Shown: piece by piece, positions 42,559 through 51,625 of the stretch
Numbering within the stretch: the stretch's first letter is position 1
How the letters are laid out: the number at the start of each line of letters is the position of its first letter
Assembly: GCA_016892645.1 (NCBI GenBank)
Contig: JAFEMX010000001.1
Coordinates: 124,001 to 188,000 of the forward strand
Reading direction: 5' to 3'
Source of the DNA: Micrococcaceae bacterium RIT 802
GTDB lineage: Bacteria; Actinomycetota; Actinomycetes; Actinomycetales; Micrococcaceae
DNA: 64,000 nucleotides
The notes under the pieces: model-generated
Seen by the model: the letters and a program-made list of their open reading frames with translations, nothing else
What the model was told of the DNA's origin: nothing
Database searches by the model: none
Position numbers and translations under genes: made by a program

Positions 42559-43047
42559 ATGAGCACCACCACGACCGACCTGCAGTCCATCGCCGCCCGC
42601 GTGACCGACCCCGAGATCCCGGTGTTGACCATCGAGGACCTGGGCATCCTGCGCGGTGTTTTCCTCGACGACGACGGCGGGGTGCGGGTGGTCATCACCC
42701 CCACCTATTCGGGCTGCCCGGCCATGGACGCCATCCGCGAGGACCTCCAGCTGGCCTTCCGTGCCGAGGGCTACCGGGACGTGGCCGTGGACCTGGTGCT
42801 CTCCCCTGCCTGGAGCACCGACTGGATGACCGAGGCCGGTAAGGCCAAGCTCGAGGAATACGGCATCGCCCCACCCACCGGAACCGGACACCGCGGCCCG
42901 GTCACCCTCGGGATGGCCGTCAAGTGCCCGCGCTGCCACAGCCTGAAAACCAAGGAACTCTCCCGCTTCGGATCCACCTCCTGCAAGGCGCTGTACCAGT
43001 GCCGGGAGTGCCTGGAACCCTTCGACTACTTCAAGGTGCTTTCATGA
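42559..43047 (+). CDS. paaD: PaaD, Fe-S maturation-type protein for the epoxidase
   Basis: 162 aa, ATG at 42559 after AAAGGAG. The N-terminal half is a MIP18/DUF59 domain (VTDPEIPVLTIEDLGILRGV; TPTYSGCPAMDAIREDLQLAF). The C-terminus carries a zinc-ribbon-like set CPRCHSL...C...CREC. PaaD is needed for a functional epoxidase in vivo, probably by helping metal or Fe-S assembly of PaaE. It overlaps paaE as ATGA. Confidence 0.92.
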   Translation: MSTTTTDLQSIAARVTDPEIPVLTIEDLGILRGVFLDDDGGVRVVITPTYSGCPAMDAIREDLQLAFRAEGYRDVAVDLVLSPAWSTDWMTEAGKAKLEEYGIAPPTGTGHRGPVTLGMAVKCPRCHSLKTKELSRFGSTSCKALYQCRECLEPFDYFKVLS

Positions 43048-44231
43048 CAGAGACGACCCAGACCCCCGATAGCGATGCCACGGGAGTTGCGCCCCGCCGT
43101 CGTGCCTCGTTCCACACGCTCACCGTCGGCGAGGTCCGCCGCCTGACCGCCGCGGCCATCGAGGTCACCTTCGAGGTGCCCGACGAGCTGATCGAGGACT
43201 ACGACTACCTGCCCGGACAGTATGTTGCCCTGCGCAAGGAACTCCCCGACGCCGACGGCAACATCGCCGAGGTCCGGCGCAGCTACTCGATCTGCGCCGA
43301 GCCGAAGCCGGGCGAGATCAGGGTCGCCATCAAACGCGATCTCGGCGGATTGTTCTCCACCTGGGCCAACGAGTCGCTGCAGCCCGGCGACACCATGGAC
43401 GTGATGAGCCCTTCGGGCGCCTTCATCTCCAAGCACCAGATGACCGGGATGAACAACCCGGAGTCGATCGATACCACCACCAGCCACAACTTCGTGGCCG
43501 TCGCCGCCGGCTCGGGCATCACCCCGGTCATGGCCATCGCCCGGACCGTGCTGGCCGCCAACGACAACGTCCACTTCGACCTCGTCTACGCCAACCGGGC
43601 CGCGATGGACGTGATGTTCCTCGAGGAGCTGGCGGACCTGAAGGACCGCTATCCTTCGCGGTTCGCCCTGCACCACGTGCTCTCGCGCGAACAACGCATC
43701 TCCCCGTTGCTCTCGGGCCGGATTGACGCCGAAAAGCTCACCACGCTGCTCGGCTCCGTCATCCGCACCGACCAGATCGACGAATGGTTCCTCTGCGGTC
43801 CCTTCGAACTGGTCCAGCTGGTCAGGGACAACCTCGCCGAACAGGGCGTGCCGGCCGAAAAGGTCCGCTACGAGCTCTTCACCACCGGCCAGCCGACGCG
43901 TCCCGAAGGCCATAGCGGGCGTCCGGTCGTCGAGGACGAGTCCGGCGAGAACTACGAGATCGAGTTCCGTCTCGACGGGCTGCAGGGACAGGTCAAGTCG
44001 CCGGTTTCCGCCCGGGAAACGATTCTCAACGCCGCACTGCGCGTACGCCCGGATGTCCCGTTCGCCTGCGCCGGTGGCGTCTGCGGCACCTGCCGGGCCA
44101 AGCTGGTGACCGGCACGGTGGAGATGGAGGAGAACTACGCATTGGAGCCCGAGGAGATCGAGGCCGGTTATGTGCTGACCTGCCAATCGCACCCCACCTC
44201 GGACGCCGTGTCCGTGAACTTCGACGCCTAG
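43044..44231 (+). CDS. paaE: PaaE, NADPH:epoxidase reductase
   Basis: 395 aa, ATG at 43044. Ferredoxin-reductase-type FAD domain (PGQYVALRKELPDADGN; RRSYSICAEPKPGEIRVAIKR), NADPH domain (VAVAAGSGITPVMAIAR; WFLCGPFELVQLV) and a C-terminal plant-type 2Fe-2S domain with FACAGGVCGTCRAKLVTG and a fourth cysteine in LTCQSHP. It passes electrons from NADPH to the PaaA di-iron centre. Last subunit gene of the epoxidase set, 10 bases before paaG. Confidence 0.93.
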   Translation: MTETTQTPDSDATGVAPRRRASFHTLTVGEVRRLTAAAIEVTFEVPDELIEDYDYLPGQYVALRKELPDADGNIAEVRRSYSICAEPKPGEIRVAIKRDLGGLFSTWANESLQPGDTMDVMSPSGAFISKHQMTGMNNPESIDTTTSHNFVAVAAGSGITPVMAIARTVLAANDNVHFDLVYANRAAMDVMFLEELADLKDRYPSRFALHHVLSREQRISPLLSGRIDAEKLTTLLGSVIRTDQIDEWFLCGPFELVQLVRDNLAEQGVPAEKVRYELFTTGQPTRPEGHSGRPVVEDESGENYEIEFRLDGLQGQVKSPVSARETILNAALRVRPDVPFACAGGVCGTCRAKLVTGTVEMEENYALEPEEIEAGYVLTCQSHPTSDAVSVNFDA

Positions 44232-44241
44232 GAGCCACCAC

Positions 44242-45021
44242 ATGATCGACCTGCACATCGCCAACGGCATCGCCGAAGTGGTGCTCAATGCGCCCGAGAA
44301 GATGAACGCGCTGGACGCCGAGGCGCTGGGGGAGCTCTCGCGGGTCTACGAGAACGCGGCCCATTCCGTGTCCACCGGCGAAGTCCGTGCCTTGCTGCTG
44401 CGTGGAGAGGGGCGCGGCTTCTGTGCCGGACGCGACATCTCCGGCGTGGTGCCGGCCGACGACGACGTACAGGGATATCTGGGCGGACTGGTCGAACCGC
44501 TGATGCGCCAGATGGCTGATTTCCCGGCCCCCACCTTCGCCGCCGTCCAGGGTGCGTGCCTGGGCGTCGGGCTCGGTTTGGCGATCGCCACCGACGTGGT
44601 CTATGTGGCCGACAACGCGAAAATCGGTTCGCCGTTCGCCAACCTTGGGGCCACCCTCGATTCCGGCGGGCACTGGCTGTTCACTGAACGCCTCGGAGCC
44701 CACCGCACGCTGGACATGGTCTACACGGCCGAGCTGATCTCCGGTGCCGAGGCAGTGCGCTCGGGCCTGTTCAGCCGGGCCATGCCAGCCGAGGACCTGG
44801 TGGAGGCCAGCCGCGGCATCGTCGGAAAGGTCGCGCTGGGAGCCACCCAGGCCTTCGTCGCCTCCAAGCAACTGGTCGCCGAAATCCGGGACCAGCGACT
44901 GGGCCTCTGGGAGTCCATGGCCAACGAGAACCGAGCCCAGGACGCACTGTGTGCCACGAACGACTACGCCGAGGGATTCAAGGCGTTCCAAGAGAAGCGG
45001 AAGCCGGTCTTCAAGGGCTGA
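44242..45021 (+). CDS. paaG: 1,2-epoxyphenylacetyl-CoA isomerase
   Basis: 259 aa, ATG at 44242 with AGGAGCC upstream. Crotonase fold with oxyanion loop GFCAGRDISG. Both hydratase glutamates are missing: the GGGxE position reads LGVGLGL and the PE position reads SPFANLG. The aspartate in ATLDSGGHW is present, the catalytic residue of PaaG-type isomerases. It converts the ring epoxide to the seven-membered oxepin-CoA used by PaaZ. Its position after paaE supports this strongly. Confidence 0.88.
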   Translation: MIDLHIANGIAEVVLNAPEKMNALDAEALGELSRVYENAAHSVSTGEVRALLLRGEGRGFCAGRDISGVVPADDDVQGYLGGLVEPLMRQMADFPAPTFAAVQGACLGVGLGLAIATDVVYVADNAKIGSPFANLGATLDSGGHWLFTERLGAHRTLDMVYTAELISGAEAVRSGLFSRAMPAEDLVEASRGIVGKVALGATQAFVASKQLVAEIRDQRLGLWESMANENRAQDALCATNDYAEGFKAFQEKRKPVFKG

Positions 45022-45213
45022 AGCGCGGGACGGTCGCCCATCGACTCTCCGCTATTGAGGCGATCCGTTTGAGCAGCTCCCTGCGGGGCTAACGACCAAC
45101 ATCGCCGAGCGGGCTCCGAACTTCCCGACCAGGGCAGCGGGGCTGTTACTCAGAAGAACCAATGTGAAAATTATGAGTAACTCTCAATGTCATAAAGTCA
45201 GGATGAGTGCTTT

Positions 45214-45679
45214 ATGGATACCGGATCGTCCCCTGCGCACGGTGCGGCCCGGTGGCCCGGCATCTCCTGGGAACCACAAACGTGGGTGCCTGCCGCTGCC
45301 GGAGTTGGAGGCCGGTCCGCGTCCCGGGCAGGGCGCTATGAGTCTGCGCTCCCTGCGCATATTGCGGAGCACGTTCCCGATCCAAACCGTGAAGTGCTTC
45401 AACTGGCCCAGGAGGCCTCAAACGAGCTCACCAGGCTTGACGCTCAGATCGGGCACAAAGTCGCACGGTTTGCGCCCGTACTGCTTCGGTCCGAGTCTGC
45501 CTCTTCGTCGCAGATCGAGAACCTGACGGCTAGCGCCCGAGCCATCTTCAGCGCCGAACTGGGTGTCAAGAAGAGCCGGAATGCCCTATCGATTGCGGCG
45601 AACACGCAGGCAATGACGGCGGCGTTGCAGCTAGCGGAGAGCATTTCGTCCACATCGATCCTGGAGATGCACCGGGGTC
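45214..45679 (+). pseudogene. Fic-family protein, N-terminal fragment
   Basis: Reading from the ATG at 45214, the first 155 residues match the N-terminal half of Fic (AMPylator-type) proteins: SESASSSQIENLTASARAI, NTQAMTAALQLAESISSTSILEMHR. Family members continue from here into the catalytic Fic core with HPFxxGNGR. In this gene that core is absent: after ILEMHR the frame becomes GHAGRGARWWGSRD and other unrelated residues up to a stop at 45888. The enzyme cannot be active. The break coincides with the start of an unrelated transporter tail in another frame. Confidence 0.75.
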
Positions 45680-45814
45680 ATGCCGGTCGCGGCGCTCGTT
45701 GGTGGGGCAGCCGCGACCCTGATGGGAAACGTGCCGGTGCTCTGCCTCTGGGTCCTCTTGGCGGGTGCGGCAGCGCTTCCCCTGCTGCGGCGGGACTCCC
45801 TGGGTTCCTTCTGA
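45680..45814 (+). pseudogene. C-terminal remnant of a membrane transporter (MFS-like)
   Basis: In the +1 frame relative to the Fic fragment, bases 45680-45814 read MPVAALVGGAAATLMGNVPV and continue LCLWVLLAGAAALPLLRRDSLGSF, then stop. This looks like the last two hydrophobic helices and basic tail of an MFS transporter. No upstream part of such a gene exists in the window. It therefore looks like a leftover joined to the Fic fragment by deletion. The match is by composition and topology, so the family name is tentative. Confidence 0.45.
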
Positions 45815-45840
45815 CGGCGGCCGGGCCCGTTCGCGACCCG

Positions 45841-46290
45841 TCAGCGCGTATCGACGTCCTCGAAGATCAGGAACGTCTGGGTATCTAGCACACCGGGCAT
45901 CGACTGGATGTTCTCGAACACCACGCGCCGCAGGTCAACATTGTCCTTGGCCCGCACCAGCAGGATCACATCGAAGTTCCCGCCCACCAAACCGATGTGG
46001 TGCACCTCGGGCAAAGCGGCCAGGCGTTCGCGGAGTTCCCGCCAGGAATGCTGGCGCAGCTTCAGGGTCACGTAGGCCGAGGAGCGCAGCCCGGCCTTGA
46101 CCGGGTCGACGACCGCCGTATAGCGGGTGATGACCCCCTCGTCCTGCAGCCGGTTGATGCGCGAATAGGCGTGCGCGCGGGAGACGTGCACGTTTTGCGC
46201 CACCGTCGTGACCGACTGACGGCCATCGCGGGTCAACTCGGCCAGGATGCGGTGGTCGACGTCATCGAGCCGCACGGGGATCGAGTCCAT
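45841..46290 (-). CDS. bkdR: Lrp/AsnC-family regulator, probably of the keto acid dehydrogenase operon
   Basis: 149 aa; ATG at 46290 with GGGAGG nine bases upstream. Helix-turn-helix: LDDVDHRILAELTRDGRQSVTTVAQNVHVSRAHAYSRINRLQDEGVI. The C-terminal RAM ligand domain is AYVTLKLRQHSWRELRERLAALPEVHHIGLVGGNFDVILLVRAKDN. It is divergent from the dehydrogenase operon with 221 bases between starts, the same layout as bkdR in other bacteria, where branched-chain amino acids are the effector. The target assignment is from position. Confidence 0.75.
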   Translation of the reverse strand: MDSIPVRLDDVDHRILAELTRDGRQSVTTVAQNVHVSRAHAYSRINRLQDEGVITRYTAVVDPVKAGLRSSAYVTLKLRQHSWRELRERLAALPEVHHIGLVGGNFDVILLVRAKDNVDLRRVVFENIQSMPGVLDTQTFLIFEDVDTR

Positions 46291-46384
46291 GTGATCCTCC
46301 CAAATCCGGGCGTCCACGAATCCTCGTGTAACACCGCTCACATTCACAATTTGTCTTCCAGAGTACGTGATTTGAACTCAATAT

Positions 46385-46403
46385 TCCACGTATTTTTCGT
46401 GAA
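46385..46403. promoter_or_regulatory. possible Lrp-type binding site in the bkdR/bkdA gap
   Basis: TTCCACGTATTTTTCGTGA contains an imperfect inverted repeat, CACG-N7-CGTG, with an A/T-rich centre. It lies between the divergent regulator and E1-alpha genes, as expected of an Lrp box. The arms are short, so confidence is low. Confidence 0.3.
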
Positions 46404-46511
46404 GTGGATACGATCCGTTTCTTCTTCGCATACTTGAGTCACGAAGTGCCTTCGACGACGCATGCCTTCATGCGGTTCGTCGGGGTTCTGGATTCTACGA
46501 AGGAGTACACC

Positions 46512-47699
46512 ATGAGCGCCGTGCCAGGTGAGCAGCATGCCACCGAAGCCGCCGACCTCGACACCGTCTGCCGCCACTTCGGCATCTCCGTCGAGGACTA
46601 CCTGCTGCCCTCACGCGGCCAGATCCAGATCGTCGACGAGACCGGCAAGCTGCGCCCCGCGGAGGATCAGGGGACCGAGCCGGGCCACGAGTACCCGTTA
46701 CCCGACGATGACACCCTGATGAAGGCCTACGAGCAGCTGGTCATCGGCCGCCGCGTCAACGACCAGAACTCCGCCCTGGTCCGCCAGGGCCGCATGGCCG
46801 TCTACCCCTCCAGCCACGGCCAGGAGGCCTGCCAGGTCGCAGCCGCCCTGTGCCTGGGCGCGGATGACTGGATGTTCCCGACCTACCGCGACTCCGTCGC
46901 GGTCATGGCCAAGGGCGTCGACCCCCTCGAGACGATGATTCTCTTCCGCGGCGACTGGCACGGCGGCTACGACCCGCGGAAGTACAAGGTCGGCATCCAA
47001 TCGACCCCGCTGACCACCCAGCTGCTCCACGCCGTCGGCGTTGCCCACGCCGCCAAGCTGCGCGGCGAGGACACCGTGGTCCTGGCCATGTGTGGCGACG
47101 GGGCCACCAGTGAGGGCGACTTCCACGAGGCGCTGAACTTCGCCGCCGTGTTCAACCTGCCGGTGATCTTCTTCGTGCAGAACAACCAGTACGCCATCTC
47201 GGTCCCGTTGGCGCAGCAGTCGGTCGCCCCCTCGCTGGCCCACAAGGCCGTCGGTTACGGCATGGCCGGCGAGCGCGTTGACGGCAACGACCTGGTCGCA
47301 CTCATGGCAGTGCTCGGCCGCGCCGTCGAGCTGGCGCGCACCGGAGCCGGACCGCTGCTGGTCGAGGCCCACACCTACCGCATGCAGGCCCACACCAACG
47401 CCGACGACGCGACCCGCTACCGGCAGGACGCGGAGGTCCAGGCGTGGCAGGCCAAGGATCCGCTGAACCGCATGACCGCCTACCTCCAGGGCAAGGGCCT
47501 GCTCGACGACCCCGCCTCCGAACGCATCGCGGCCCACGCCGAGGAGACCGCGAAGGCCCTGCGCGATGGGCTGAACCAGGACCCCGAGGTCGACCCGTTG
47601 GAACTGTTCCAGCATGTCTACGCCCACCAGACCCCGCAGCTGGTCGAACAGGCCGCCCTGCTGGCGGATGAACTCTCCCGGGAAGGGGACGCCAAGTGA
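46512..47699 (+). CDS. bkdA: branched-chain 2-oxo acid dehydrogenase E1 alpha subunit
   Basis: 395 aa, ATG at 46512 with GAAGGAG upstream. ThDP-binding E1-alpha: the motif GDGATSEGDFHEALNFAAVFNLPVIFFVQNNQYA is complete. The preceding YPSSHGQEACQVAAALCLGADDWMFPTYRDS and the RMQAHTNADDATRYRQ phosphorylation-loop region fit the branched-chain or pyruvate E1 alpha group. It decarboxylates the 2-oxo acid derived from Val, Leu or Ile. A pyruvate substrate is possible; the Lrp-type neighbour favours the branched-chain assignment. Its stop overlaps the E1-beta start. Confidence 0.85.
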   Translation: MSAVPGEQHATEAADLDTVCRHFGISVEDYLLPSRGQIQIVDETGKLRPAEDQGTEPGHEYPLPDDDTLMKAYEQLVIGRRVNDQNSALVRQGRMAVYPSSHGQEACQVAAALCLGADDWMFPTYRDSVAVMAKGVDPLETMILFRGDWHGGYDPRKYKVGIQSTPLTTQLLHAVGVAHAAKLRGEDTVVLAMCGDGATSEGDFHEALNFAAVFNLPVIFFVQNNQYAISVPLAQQSVAPSLAHKAVGYGMAGERVDGNDLVALMAVLGRAVELARTGAGPLLVEAHTYRMQAHTNADDATRYRQDAEVQAWQAKDPLNRMTAYLQGKGLLDDPASERIAAHAEETAKALRDGLNQDPEVDPLELFQHVYAHQTPQLVEQAALLADELSREGDAK

Positions 47700-48811
47700 G
47701 TCCGCACATCACCACCTCCTCCGAGGCCAACGGCAACGTCAGCGCCGCGACCGCCCAGGCGACGGTCCGCGCCGCCGAACGCGCCGAGGCCGCAGGCCCG
47801 AAGCCGGTCACGTTCGCCAAGGCCCTGAACACGGCACTGGCCGATGCCATGGAAGCAGATGCCGCCGTCGTGCTCTTCGGTGAGGACATCGGAACGCTCG
47901 GCGGGGTCTTCCGCATCACCGACGGGCTGACCGCCCGCTTCGGCGAGCAGCGCTGCTTCGACACCCCGCTGGCCGAATCCGGCATCGCGGGCATGGCGAT
48001 CGGCATGGCCATCAACGGGATGCGCCCGGTGATCGAGATGCAGTTCGACGCGTTCGCCTACCCGGCGTTCGAGCAGATCGCCTCGCACCTGGCCAAGATG
48101 CGCAACCGCACCCGCGGTGCTTTGGACATGCCTGTGGTCATCCGCATCCCCTATGCCGGCGGCATCGGCGGGGTCGAGCACCATTGCGACTCCTCCGAGG
48201 CGTACTACGCGCACACCCCGGGCCTGAAGGTCATGACGCCCTCCACGGTGGCCGACGCCTACACGATGATGCGCGAGGCCATCGACTCCGATGACCCCAT
48301 CGTGTTCCTGGAACCCAAGAAGCTCTACTTCTCCAAGGACCCGGTGGACCTGGACGCGCTGCGCGCCGAGCACGACGCCGCTGCCTCAGCAGGCGGGCAC
48401 CTCACCGAAGGGAGGGCCGCCATTGCCCGCCCCGGCACGGACGCCACGCTGATCGCCTACGGCCCGTCGGTCTCCACCGCGCTGGCCGCCGCCGAGGCGG
48501 CCGCGCAGGAGGGCCGTTCACTCGAGGTCATCGACGTGCGCTCCATCGTCCCCTTCGACGACGAGACCGTGAGCGCGTCCGTGCGCAAGACCGGGCGTGC
48601 CGTCGTCATCGCCGAGGCCCCCGGGTTCGCCTCCGTCGCCTCGGAGATCACCGCCCGCGTGCAGGAACGCTGCTTCCACTCACTCGCCGCCCCGGTGCTG
48701 CGCGTGACCGGTTTCGACGTCCCGTTCCCGTCCCCGAAGCTGGAGCACTACTTCCTGCCCAGCGTCGACCGCATCCTGGACACCGTCGACCTGTTGCAGT
48801 GGGAGGACTAG
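47696..48811 (+). CDS. bkdB: branched-chain 2-oxo acid dehydrogenase E1 beta subunit
   Basis: 371 aa, GTG at 47696 overlapping the E1-alpha stop. LFGEDIGTLGGVFRITDGL, RCFDTPLAESGIAGMAIGMAINGMRPVIEMQF and the transketolase C-terminal domain (DATLIAYGPSVSTALAAAEAA; LEVIDVRSIVPFD) are typical of E1-beta. The first 45 residues are a Thr/Ala-rich extension before the conserved KALNTAL start. It pairs with E1-alpha to form the ThDP heterotetramer. Confidence 0.87.
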   Translation: MSPHITTSSEANGNVSAATAQATVRAAERAEAAGPKPVTFAKALNTALADAMEADAAVVLFGEDIGTLGGVFRITDGLTARFGEQRCFDTPLAESGIAGMAIGMAINGMRPVIEMQFDAFAYPAFEQIASHLAKMRNRTRGALDMPVVIRIPYAGGIGGVEHHCDSSEAYYAHTPGLKVMTPSTVADAYTMMREAIDSDDPIVFLEPKKLYFSKDPVDLDALRAEHDAAASAGGHLTEGRAAIARPGTDATLIAYGPSVSTALAAAEAAAQEGRSLEVIDVRSIVPFDDETVSASVRKTGRAVVIAEAPGFASVASEITARVQERCFHSLAAPVLRVTGFDVPFPSPKLEHYFLPSVDRILDTVDLLQWED

Positions 48812-48813
48812 AC

Positions 48814-50250
48814 ATGGCCATCAAGGTATTCCTGCTGCCCGACCTGGGTGAGGGCCTGACCGAGGCCGACCTGGTGAGCTGGCTGGTGGCCGAGGGCGAT
48901 ACCATCGCCGTCGACCAACCCATCGCCGAGGTCGAGACCGCCAAATCGCTCGTCGAGGTGCCCAGCCCCTTCGCCGGCACCGTGCACCAGCTGCATGGCG
49001 CGCCGGGCGACACGATGGACGTGGGCAAGCCGCTCGTCTCCGTGGAGGACGGTGCGTCCGCGGTGGCCGCTGTCGCGTACCCGTCGCCGGCCGCACCGGC
49101 CGCTGCCCCGGTGGAGCGGGCCCAGCCGTACCGCGACGAGGAGCGCGCCGGGGCCTCCGAGGGATCCGGCAACGTGCTCATCGGCTACGGGACGCCGGGC
49201 GGTGCCGGGGCGACCCGGCGTTCCCGGGCGCCGCGGGGGACCGCCGCGTCGACGGCCGCGCCGGCCGCCGACGCGATCCCCGCTGACGCCGTTCCCTCGC
49301 CGGCACCAGCCCGCACCGAGGCGCCGACGGTCATCTCGCCGTTGGTCCGGAAACTGGCCCGCGACCACGGGGTCGACGTCGCCACGCTCACGGGGACCGG
49401 TGTCCGGGGCCTCATCGTGCGCGCCGACGTCCAGTCCGCCATCGACGGGTCCGCCGGCACGGAGGTGGCGAGCGCGGCCGTCTCCACGGCGGAACCCCTG
49501 TCGACGGCTTCGATCGGCGGCGGCGAGGACGCGCGCTCCGGATTGGGAATCGCAGCACGGACGCCGCTGAAGGGCGTCCGCAAGTCGATTGCCCAGGCCA
49601 TGAGCACCTCCCGGCGGGAGATTCCCGAGGCCACCGTCTGGGTCGACGTCGACGCCACCGAACTGGTGCAGATGCGGTCCAAGCTCAAGGCGAGCGACCC
49701 CCAGAACACCCCCGGGTTGCTCGCGTTCATCGCCCGGTTCACGCTCGCCGGTCTGGCACGGTACCCGGAGTTGAACACCCGGGTCCAGGAAACGGCAGAC
49801 GGTGCCCAGGAGATCCTCTCGTTCACTGGCGTCAACCTCGGCATCGCGGCCCAGACGGACCGTGGGCTGATGGTGCCGAGCATCGCGAACGCGCAGGACC
49901 TCAGCGCCCGCCAGCTCGACGCCGAGGTCAGGCGTCTGGCAGCCGTGGCACGGGAGGGCAAAAGCACTCCCGCCGAACTCACACGCGGCACGTTCACGCT
50001 GAACAACTACGGGGTCTTCGGAGTCGACGGTTCGGCCGCGATCATCAACTATCCCGAGGTGGCAATCCTCGGGGTGGGACGGATCATCGACCGTCCGTGG
50101 GTCGTGGATGGGGAACTGCGGGTCCGCAAGGTCACCGAGTTGACCCTGACCTTCGACCACCGGGTCTGCGACGGCGGGACGGCCGGGGGATTCCTGCGCT
50201 ACGTCGCCGACGCCATCGAAAATCCGGGCTCGGTCCTCGCCGACCTGTAG
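48814..50250 (+). CDS. bkdC: dihydrolipoamide acyltransferase E2 of the same complex
   Basis: 478 aa from the ATG at 48814 after GGGAGG. One lipoyl domain (about 1-78; the lipoylated lysine is Lys44 in EVETAKSLVEVP), an Ala/Pro linker, an E1/E3-binding domain near 175-210 (VISPLVRKLARDHGVDVATLTGTG) and a catalytic domain from about 245. The active-site motif is TFDHRVCDGGTAGGFL. The E3 dihydrolipoamide dehydrogenase gene is not adjacent, as is common. It transfers the acyl group to CoA. The operon ends at a strong terminator. Confidence 0.9.
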   Translation: MAIKVFLLPDLGEGLTEADLVSWLVAEGDTIAVDQPIAEVETAKSLVEVPSPFAGTVHQLHGAPGDTMDVGKPLVSVEDGASAVAAVAYPSPAAPAAAPVERAQPYRDEERAGASEGSGNVLIGYGTPGGAGATRRSRAPRGTAASTAAPAADAIPADAVPSPAPARTEAPTVISPLVRKLARDHGVDVATLTGTGVRGLIVRADVQSAIDGSAGTEVASAAVSTAEPLSTASIGGGEDARSGLGIAARTPLKGVRKSIAQAMSTSRREIPEATVWVDVDATELVQMRSKLKASDPQNTPGLLAFIARFTLAGLARYPELNTRVQETADGAQEILSFTGVNLGIAAQTDRGLMVPSIANAQDLSARQLDAEVRRLAAVAREGKSTPAELTRGTFTLNNYGVFGVDGSAAIINYPEVAILGVGRIIDRPWVVDGELRVRKVTELTLTFDHRVCDGGTAGGFLRYVADAIENPGSVLADL

Positions 50251-50258
50251 GCGGCGAA

Positions 50259-50304
50259 GCGGCCCGAACCGGATCCTCCGAAACGGTTCGGGCCGCGCTC
50301 TTTT
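50259..50304 (+). terminator. rho-independent terminator of the bkd operon
   Basis: GCGGCCCGAACCG (50259-50271) and CGGTTCGGGCCGC (50284-50296) form a perfect 13-bp stem. It is followed by GCTCTTTT. The E2 stop is 9 bases upstream. Confidence 0.9.
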
Positions 50305-50335
50305 CCACGGTCGAACGCGGATCTACCATGTCGTC

Positions 50336-50530
50336 ATGGAACCACTTCCAGTTGAGTACGAACGCTACCTGGCGACCCTGGATCCGCGCACCGCTGCGGG
50401 TCTGAGATCGGCATTCCAGGAATCCGCGGCCGAGAACGAATACGGTGTGCTGGTGCGCGGGATCGGATCCCACCATGTGCAGGCCTTGGTGGACGAGCAT
50501 GTTCCCTACGGCCGGGTCCGCGTCGGCTGA
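50336..50530 (+). CDS. small hypothetical protein
   Basis: 64 aa, ATG at 50336. The reading MEPLPVEYERYLATLDPRTA continues AGLRSAFQESAAENEYGVLVRGIGSHHVQALVDEHVPYGRVRVG. It has an even charge mix and a plausible helical then beta pattern, unlike a random reading. No ribosome site is obvious and I recognise no family. It sits just after the bkd terminator, alone. Treat as a probable small gene. Confidence 0.4.
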   Translation: MEPLPVEYERYLATLDPRTAAGLRSAFQESAAENEYGVLVRGIGSHHVQALVDEHVPYGRVRVG

Positions 50531-50607
50531 CGACGCTGCGGCGCAGTCCGCCTGAGCGGGCCGACGGGTAGGAAGGTTGTGCCCCGACTGCCCATCGCTC
50601 CCGCGGA

Positions 50608-51549
50608 TCAGACGGGCTGCGCTGCCCGACGGCCCGTCCACCAGGCCACGGTGGAGGCGGCGCCGTCTCGAAGGGGCGTCGGGGAGAGCCCGAGGTCGAC
50701 TTCGCTGCGCCTGGAATCCAAGATGAACGGCCTGTCGAACTGATAGGCCATTTCGGCCATTTCGCGCATGGCGGTGTTTGCCAGCCCGATCGTGCGGAGG
50801 AGCCGCGTCGGTATCCCGGAAACCTTCGGTGTCGGCAGGCCGGCCACGGTGGCATACGCCGCGACCATCGCCGCCTGAGTGGTCGGGGGCGCCGTCGGGG
50901 CGTGCAGCACCCGGTTCCACAACCCTTCTCGTCCGGCCGCCTTGATCATGGCCGCCGCGAGGTCGGGGATGTAGGTGAACGAATGCGGCAAGCGCGGATT
51001 GCCGATCGCGAAAAGCCGGTGTCCGGCGAAGACCGCGTCGAGCATCCTGGAACCTGCATGCGCGTTCTCCGCGCCGGGGCCATAGAAGTCCGAGGCGACC
51101 ACGCTGACGGTTGCGGTGCTCGACTCGGCGCGGGCTGCCAGCAGCTGCGTCCGGATTCCCCGCTTGCCCTGCTTCGCCATTCTGGGTGAATCCTCGCGCA
51201 TGATCTCCTCCGGCCGTGAGTATGAGTAGAGGCTCTCGGGGAAGACCACGGGGATGTTGCGGGTGCCCGCAGCGGCCAGCACCACTTGCTCCGCCCCTGG
51301 CAGTGCCGTGCGCCAGGCGGCGGCGGTGTAGGCGGCATGGATGCAGTGGAAGACCGCAGTGGCACCGTCGATGGCGGATTCGATGGCCGCGGGGTCGGTT
51401 GCGTCCGTGCGGACGAGGTGGATGAGTGGGTGGTGTGGACCGGTGCCGGAGCGGGTGGCCAAGGTGACGGTATGCCCGTCGGCGGCCAGCTGCTCGGCGA
51501 TCGTCGCCCCGACCGGGCCGGATCCGGTCACGAGGTAGTGCAGGGACAT
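50608..51549 (-). CDS. NAD-dependent epimerase/reductase-like protein regulated by the divergent TetR
   Basis: 313 aa, ATG at 51549 with AGGAGA upstream. Extended SDR fold: LVTGSGPVGATIAEQLAADGHTV is the cofactor loop, with SLYSYSRP and YGPGAENAH later. The family resembles NmrA/epimerase-type proteins of unknown substrate. The usual Tyr-Lys pair is not clear, so it may bind NAD(P) without full dehydrogenase activity. It is divergent from a TetR gene, with two identical-type palindromes between the starts. Confidence 0.7.
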   Translation of the reverse strand: MSLHYLVTGSGPVGATIAEQLAADGHTVTLATRSGTGPHHPLIHLVRTDATDPAAIESAIDGATAVFHCIHAAYTAAAWRTALPGAEQVVLAAAGTRNIPVVFPESLYSYSRPEEIMREDSPRMAKQGKRGIRTQLLAARAESSTATVSVVASDFYGPGAENAHAGSRMLDAVFAGHRLFAIGNPRLPHSFTYIPDLAAAMIKAAGREGLWNRVLHAPTAPPTTQAAMVAAYATVAGLPTPKVSGIPTRLLRTIGLANTAMREMAEMAYQFDRPFILDSRRSEVDLGLSPTPLRDGAASTVAWWTGRRAAQPV

Positions 51550-51575
51550 GGTGTTCTCCTTGGGGGTCCTGAAAA

Positions 51576-51592
51576 CGAGAGCGGCGCTCTCG
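51576..51592. promoter_or_regulatory. TetR-type operator, copy 1
   Basis: CGAGAGCGGCGCTCTCG is a perfect 17-base palindrome, 27 bases before the epimerase start. A second near-copy lies 34 bases further on. The adjacent TetR gene is the likely binder. Confidence 0.65.
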
Positions 51593-51625
51593 CAAGTCAC
51601 GATATCCGCGGTCCTGTCGATGGTC

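Noticed and set aside
45164-45526. 120-residue reading beginning MKIMSNSQCHKV
   Set aside because: It overlaps the Fic fragment in another frame, and the Fic frame has real family similarity.
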